From the NCBI RefSeq assembly GCF_029867415.1, contig NW_026705774.1, forward strand, positions 327,801-391,800: a stretch of DNA of 64,000 nt, read 5' to 3'. The position numbers and the translations under genes were made by a program. Shown here piece after piece: positions 57,906 to 64,000 of this stretch; the stretch's first letter is position 1, and each line of letters starts with the position of its first letter. Under the pieces are notes generated by a model that worked only from the letters and a program-made list of their open reading frames with translations, had not been told where the DNA came from and made no database searches. The stretch is from Vicia villosa (taxonomy: Eukaryota > Streptophyta > Magnoliopsida > Fabales > Fabaceae).

Positions 57906-58830
57906 CTATTTAACAGAAAAATTATTTACTAATAATTGAGTGGAAGAGGACCCTTCCCATAATGGTTTAGTTGAAAAGGTCCAAGATGAAATCCACATAA
58001 TTCCAAAAACAGCACAAAAATATAATAAAGACTTATAATGAGGACAAGTAATTTTTTCTGTAAAATTGTTGAAGGCTTTAGAGGCATAATCCCTAAATTT
58101 ATCTAAAATTGGTCCAATAATTTGGAACAAATGAATAAACCAATTAGGAAAAATTAGTGAAATATCTTTGTTAAACCATATAAACCGAGTGTGGTTAAAA
58201 GGTTCAACAGACAACAGATTGAACCAAGCATCCATGTAATCAAAGTAAGAAATGTATTGTGGAGTAAAGGTTCTATACAAAGATTTTAATTCTGGTGAAG
58301 TTTGTTTCCAATCAAAAGGAGATAAAACTTTATTAATTTTGAATTTAGAGAACTTGACTTTAGATTTATCAACCTGATTTGTCTGATAGGTAAGAGTAAT
58401 AGACTTGGAATCAACCAAGATAAATTCGTAGAATTTTCTGGTCTTAGATGGATCTTTAGGTATGAAGAAAAATCCCAGAGGGAAAATTCTTGAAATATTT
58501 TGTAATAACGATGAATTTGGAGTACATTAATTTGTTTCTAAAGGTAATATTGGTATAGACAAATCTTTAGTAATGAAAGTTGATTTTGGTAAGGAAGGAG
58601 GAGGAGTATAATACGCTAATTTAGACGGGGAAGCTTTCTGAAGGATTAATTTGAGAGGTAAAAGCCAATGGGGTTAATAAAGTAGGCTTAATAGTTGTCA
58701 GAGGAGTAACAGGAATATGAGAGGTAACTTTGCAAATAAAAGAAGGAGAACCTAAAATTATTTCCTTATCTTTTTTATCTTTAATGGGAGGACTGTAATC
58801 ATCTCTGGGGTCAACTGGTTTTTTACTCAT
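57906..58830 (-). pseudogene. ORF region downstream of the caulimovirid-like RT (unidentified)
   Basis: Two minus-strand frames. 58621-58830 is short and Pro/Lys-rich. 57906-58418 has 170 codons, with a basic start (KSKVKFSKFKINKVLSP), aromatic-rich middle (RTFTPQYISYFDYMDAWFNL) and a hydrophobic stretch (LLYFCAVFGIMWISSW). They follow RNase H, the place where several caulimovirids have a further ORF. I cannot assign the product; there is no recognisable transactivator motif. The 170-codon frame is open, but its relation to a natural start is unknown. Confidence 0.45.
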
Positions 58831-60230
58831 GTTTTCCCTGTAAAAATTCTCTAGTTAGAAAATTTGATAATGAGTTTTTAATGCCTTGAATATGCTCAAT
58901 TTCAAAATCAAAACAAGAAAGTAATGTTTGCCATCTAGCCAAAATATGTTTTGAAACTAAATTTTTAACATCTTTTTGTAAAACACTTTGTGCAGCTTTG
59001 CAATATGTTTTTAATAAAAATGCTTTTGAAAATAAGTCGTCCTGAAATTTTGTAATGCACAAAACAATGGATAAAATTTATTTTTTAATAGTACTAGATT
59101 TTAATTGAGTTGGGTTCCAAGTTCCAGAATAATATCTGACAACTTGTTCCTTTTCCATTCCTGGAAGTATTTGTTCTAAGATTCCCCCAAAACCTATGTC
59201 TGAGGCATTCATTTCAATAATAAGGTTGGCTCTAGGATCATGTATTCCTAAACATGGTAATTTCTTAACTATTTGCTTTAATTATAAGACACTTTTGGTC
59301 ATTAAATCATCCTAAGAAAGAGGATTCTTCCTAAGTCTCTTGCATAATGGTATATAAATGGTTCTTAAGTTGGGTATAAAGTCTGACACATAATTTATAC
59401 AACTTAAGAATGTTTGCAATTGGGTTTTATCTTTTAATTTGTCTTTAAATTTACTAATAAATTCCAAAGATCCACTAATGGGGGTATACATGCCCTGGGA
59501 AATATCAAAACCCAAAAATATTACCTTAGATTGAAATATTTTAAGTTTTTTCTGATAATACTAAAGCATTATCCTTAATTATCTCATAAAATTGGTTCAT
59601 ATGTTGTATATGTTGGTTTATAGAATCTGAAAAATACTAATATGTCATCTAAATAGACCATGGTGAAGTGAGAATAATCATTAAATATAATGTTCATAAT
59701 ATTTTGGAACTCAGACGGAGCATTTTTTAATCCTAAAGACATGACATTCCATTCATCGTGACCAAAGGGCACCACAAAAACGGTTTTATATTTATCTTCT
59801 TCTTTTAATTGTATTTGATAATATCCCGATTTAAGATCAAACTTTGAAAAAATACTTTTATTATGTAATCGGTTTAACAAATCCTTTTTAGGTATGAGAT
59901 ACCTAATCCATTGTAATGCTTTGTTTAAAAGTTTGTAATTTATTACTTACCTATGACTTCCTCTTTCTAATTCAGAAGCATTAATAACATAAAAAGCTGA
60001 GCAACTCCAAGGAGACTTACTAGGCCTAATCAAGCCTTTGTCCAAGAATTCTTTTATTTCTTTTTTACAGTAATCTAAATGTTGTTTTTTCATTTGTATT
60101 GGCCTGACTTTAGTAGGGATATTTACTTCCTTAAAGTCAGGTTCATATGGCAAAAAGATAGTGTGCACTTTTCTTTTCCAAAAAGCATTTGGTTGTTCTG
60201 AACAAAGTTCCGTTATAAATTTATTATGTA
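58823..60230 (-). pseudogene. Caulimovirid-like RT-RNase H (copy 2), broken
   Basis: Minus-strand pieces in order: 60168-59947 (RT entry, GLIRPSKSPWSCSAFYV), 59880-59584 (RT core FSKFDLKSGYYQIQ, FGLKNAPSEF-like motif and active site YLDDILVF), 59515-59312 (connection, TFLSCINYVSDFIPNL) and 59062-58823 (RNase H end, ILARWQTLLSCFDFEIEHI and NSLSNFLTREFL). The pieces are in different frames or separated by stops. No integrase follows, and the motif style (KFDLKSGYYQI, FLTREFL) is that of Caulimoviridae rather than Ty3/gypsy. An old endogenous pararetrovirus copy, described only as broken. Confidence 0.75.
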
Positions 60231-60824
60231 TATCTTTAATTTTTTTCTTGAATACTTAGGGATTGAAGCTGATCTTCTATCTTTTTATAGTGTATTTCCT
60301 TATTAATAAAATTAATATGTTTTCTTTTATTGTTAATTTGATTAATAAATGATATAGCTATATTGTTAACGGTGAAATGGTAGAGTAAAGCTAGGAAAAT
60401 GATTCCTAAAATGATGGACTCATGAATATTTCTTACTAATAGAAGAGAGGTTCAATAACAAATTTGATATTTGTAGATTTTAGCACTAGATGATTTATAT
60501 GAAACTTGTAATTTATTACCATTGGCTCCTCGTAAGGATTCTTTAGTTTTTTCATAATATTGGGTTGGAATTAACCCTTCTTGGATGTAGTTTAAATCTG
60601 CTCTAGAATCTATCAATACAATTAATTCATAAGATCTTTAACAATGAGATTTATTTTACTATACCATTTGTGTGATATTAATTTTTCTATTGTGTTAATA
60701 TAGCCTTCTTGGTTACTCAAAATAATAGCTTCTTCATTATTTCTAGTTGAGCTAGATTAGGCTAATAAATTTTGATTAAGTTGATTTTGAATAATCATGT
60801 TTCCTTGTAACTCTAAAAGTTTAA
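60231..60824 (-). pseudogene. Caulimovirid-like protease region (copy 2)
   Basis: Colinear with 2815-3400. The protease motif again has Arg in place of Gly in the D-S-G triad. A 4-base deletion near 60632 shifts the frame relative to copy 1, and a 12-base segment near 60400 is absent from copy 1. Cut at 60824 by a MULE and resumes at 62653. Confidence 0.6.
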
Positions 60825-61085
60825 GGCAAAATACCATTTTTCGTCCCTTAACTTTACCTCGGGGTACATTTTGGTCCTTTAATTTTTAAAATGTTCAAAT
60901 AGACCCCTTATCTATTAAAAAGGTAGCACGTTAATCCTTTCCGTCTATTTGAAGCAAACGGACGTTAAACAGTGTATACGTGGCGTTTGACGTGTATATG
61001 CTTTGCACGCGTGGCAGATTATGTGGCATGTTATTACCAAGGTCCAGAAAATTCTAAAAACTCATCAAAAATTTTACACACACCA

Positions 61086-61140
61086 AGAATCAAACTAAGG
61101 ACACGTTACTTAATTAACACCTTGGTATACCACTATGCCT
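61086..61140 (-). other. tRNA-like sequence in the left MULE TIR
   Basis: Minus strand: AGGCATAGTGGTATACC then, ~33 nt later, CTTAGTTTGATTCTTGG. This is a degenerate version of the A-box/B-box pair seen in the right TIR. Confidence 0.35.
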
Positions 61141-61199
61141 TGCTCAATTTTGTTGCTTTTTGTTCCTTCTGCAACTATTTATTCAAGTACTTCAGCCAT

Positions 61200-62160
<961 letters not shown>

Positions 62161-62237
62161 GCAGCCATTTATTATTATTCCAAAATTCTAAAAATTCTAA
62201 TAATAATAATAATAATAATAATAGTAATAACAATACT

Positions 62238-62274
<37 letters not shown>

Positions 62275-62382
62275 CTAATAATAATAATAATAATAATAAT
62301 AATCAAGATTTTTGAGTTGAAATAAAATGGTTGCAGTAGTTAAATAAGTAGCTACAGAAAGAAATAAAATCAACAAAATGGA

Positions 62383-62452
62383 TTATGGCCTAGTGGTATA
62401 GCAAAATGTTTGTTAACCATAATGTCTTTAGTTCGAACCTTGGTGAGAGTAA
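62383..62452 (+). other. tRNA-like sequence in the right MULE TIR
   Basis: TGGCCTAGTGG (62386-62396) fits the A box and AGTTCGAACCT (62430-62440) fits the B box. No intact cloverleaf or anticodon was established, so a functional tRNA gene is not claimed. Confidence 0.5.
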
Positions 62453-62652
62453 TTTTTTTGAATAATTTTAAGAATTTTCAGGACCTTGGTAATAACATGT
62501 GCCACGTAACCTGCCACGCGTGTAAAACATATACACATCATACGCCACGTATACATTGTTTAACGGCTGTTTGCTTCAAGTAAATGGAAATGACTAACGT
62601 GTCACCTTTTTAATAGATAAGGGACGAAAAAGGGTATTTTGCCAAAGTTTAA

Positions 62653-63374
62653 TTTCTATCTCATCATCCTAGATTTTTAGAGTTCTAATTTCATTTTTTA
62701 AATTACTAATTTCTTTTTGTAAATCTTTAATAGAAACAGTCTTTTCAACTGGTTTCTTAAATAGATCCATAACATTTTTAAATTTTACTTTCTGAATATT
62801 CTTTTTAGAAATATCATTCTCGTCTATAATATTTTTAACGTGTCTGATGAAAGCATTCTTGCTTTCTGAGTCTTCCATTTTGTCTAATATTCCTATTAAG
62901 GTATTAGCTTGATTATTTGTTAAAACATTAATTCTTTTGTTACAATTATCACAATTGCAGAAATCTAGACCTAAACATTCATCAAAATTTGAATCTAAAT
63001 TTTCTGAACTATTAATTTGATGTATTTCGTCGTAAGATGATTCTTCAGAGGATAAAGATCTCTCTTCCTATGAGTTTAATAAGATATTACTTAAAGTAGT
63101 TATTAAACTTTCTGTTAATTCTTCGGAAACATCTAAGTTACTTAGTTGATTAATTTTTTCTTGAACTTTGTATTTATTAGCATAATGTCCAAAACGACCA
63201 CACTTATAACATTTAACATCTTTGTCTTTAGGTTTAGGTTTATTATTGCGTTTTTGTAAGATTTTTTACCATGATTTTTCTTGTAAGGTTTTTTTATAGA
63301 ATTTTGAATTGTCTTTATAAGATTGCTTCTTACGATAATGAAAGTTTTTTCTTCCTTTACTAGCAACTTTTTTA
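62653..63374 (-). pseudogene. Caulimovirid-like coat-protein C-terminal region (copy 2)
   Basis: Colinear with 3404-4115: the coiled-coil-like frame 62669-62878 (MEDSESKNAFIRH start) and the same zinc-knuckle remnant at ~63140-63215 with Tyr at the fourth ligand. Copy 2 has several private substitutions. Broken by stops. Confidence 0.6.
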
Positions 63375-63990
63375 CTCTTTGGGTTCGGTTCGGTCCGGTT
63401 CGGGCTCAAACTATTGAGTCAAGCCAACCCACATGTGAGAAGTGAAGGCCCAACTTCCGACCGTTTTGTTATTCGGTTTTTTCCGATTCGGTTTATTTCA
63501 GTTCGGTTAACAAACTCGGTTTTTTCGGTTAGCATTTTATTGGCCCATAACAAATTTTAAGCCCAATTTTAAAATCAGTTGATCTCTTTTTTACAATTTA
63601 AGTTAGTCATATTAGTTACTGGGCCAATTTAAAATTGTGGCCCAACTTAAATCATTAATTTTTCATTTTCAAATTTAAATTTGTAATTGAATTACTTTCA
63701 TATTATTTAATATATTTTCATTAAAAACAAAATTATATTAAATATTGATTAAATCTAAATTTTTCTTAAAATTATTTAAAATAAAACACTAAAATAACAT
63801 AGTTAATAAAACATAGTATTTACTATTTAGTGATTCTCAAATTCAAATCTATAATATTATACATTCAAATTTGAGAGCATTCATATGGTGAGAATAATCT
63901 TGTTATGTCCAATGTTTGTGATTTCATTCTTCCTCCAATTTGGTTTATATAAAACCTGTAAAAATTAAAAGAAAGTGATAATAGTACAAT
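63375..63990. repeat. Non-coding flank shared with the left-hand copy
   Basis: Matches 4116-4740 with few differences; similarity stops about 10 bp before the window ends (…GTACAAT then divergent). No gene. Confidence 0.8.
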
Positions 63991-64000
63991 GAGAATTTCT

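Noticed and set aside
62383..62452. A functional tRNA gene
   Set aside because: Boxes are good, but acceptor and anticodon stems could not be paired convincingly and it lies in a transposon TIR.

Overview
The window is nuclear DNA of a dicot plant, most likely a legume and probably of the pea/vetch group. That placement is inferred from Ogre-like ~5 kb LTRs, SIRE/Maximus-type copia elements and the general repeat style. It is almost entirely transposable elements plus one recognisable cellular gene, a nine-exon cyclin-C gene on the minus strand (51397-56038).

Layout. 1-4740 and ~59860-63990 are two direct copies of one repeat that contains broken, caulimovirid-like (plant pararetrovirus) sequence. 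The left copy carries a Helitron (375-2814) that the right copy lacks. The right copy carries a MULE (60825-62643) that the left copy lacks, so each copy is the other's empty site. 4950-11700 holds a Helitron 3' end, a copia remnant with a nested hAT element, a copia LTR and AT-rich DNA without recognisable genes. 11735-15440 is a decayed minus-strand copia polyprotein. 15440-19026 is LTR debris.

19027-47429 is a nest whose layers are mostly defined by exact target-site duplications (TSDs). A Ty3/gypsy-like element (3' LTR 46503-47429) carries an antisense plant-mobile-domain (PMD) gene with four short introns. That gene is split by a solo Ogre-like LTR of about 4.96 kb (20237-23934 plus 43088-44349, TSD AAGTG). 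The solo LTR is split by a SIRE/Maximus-type copia element (23935-43082, TSD GGTTC) that has gag, protease, integrase and a 921-codon extra ORF but no reverse transcriptase. Its 5' LTR is in turn split by a young, apparently intact Tekay-type chromovirus (23987-32851, TSD ACAAG, 1468-codon gag-pol, LTRs with two visible differences).

47430-51050 is more LTR debris, a chromovirus integrase tail and a MITE-like insert. The cyclin-C gene follows, with a LINE fragment, a MITE and a gypsy gag fragment in its introns and a small MULE-type MITE upstream. The cyclin-C reading frame is intact through all nine exons. Apart from it and the Tekay ORF, nearly every coding region is broken. No bacterial-type features are expected or seen.
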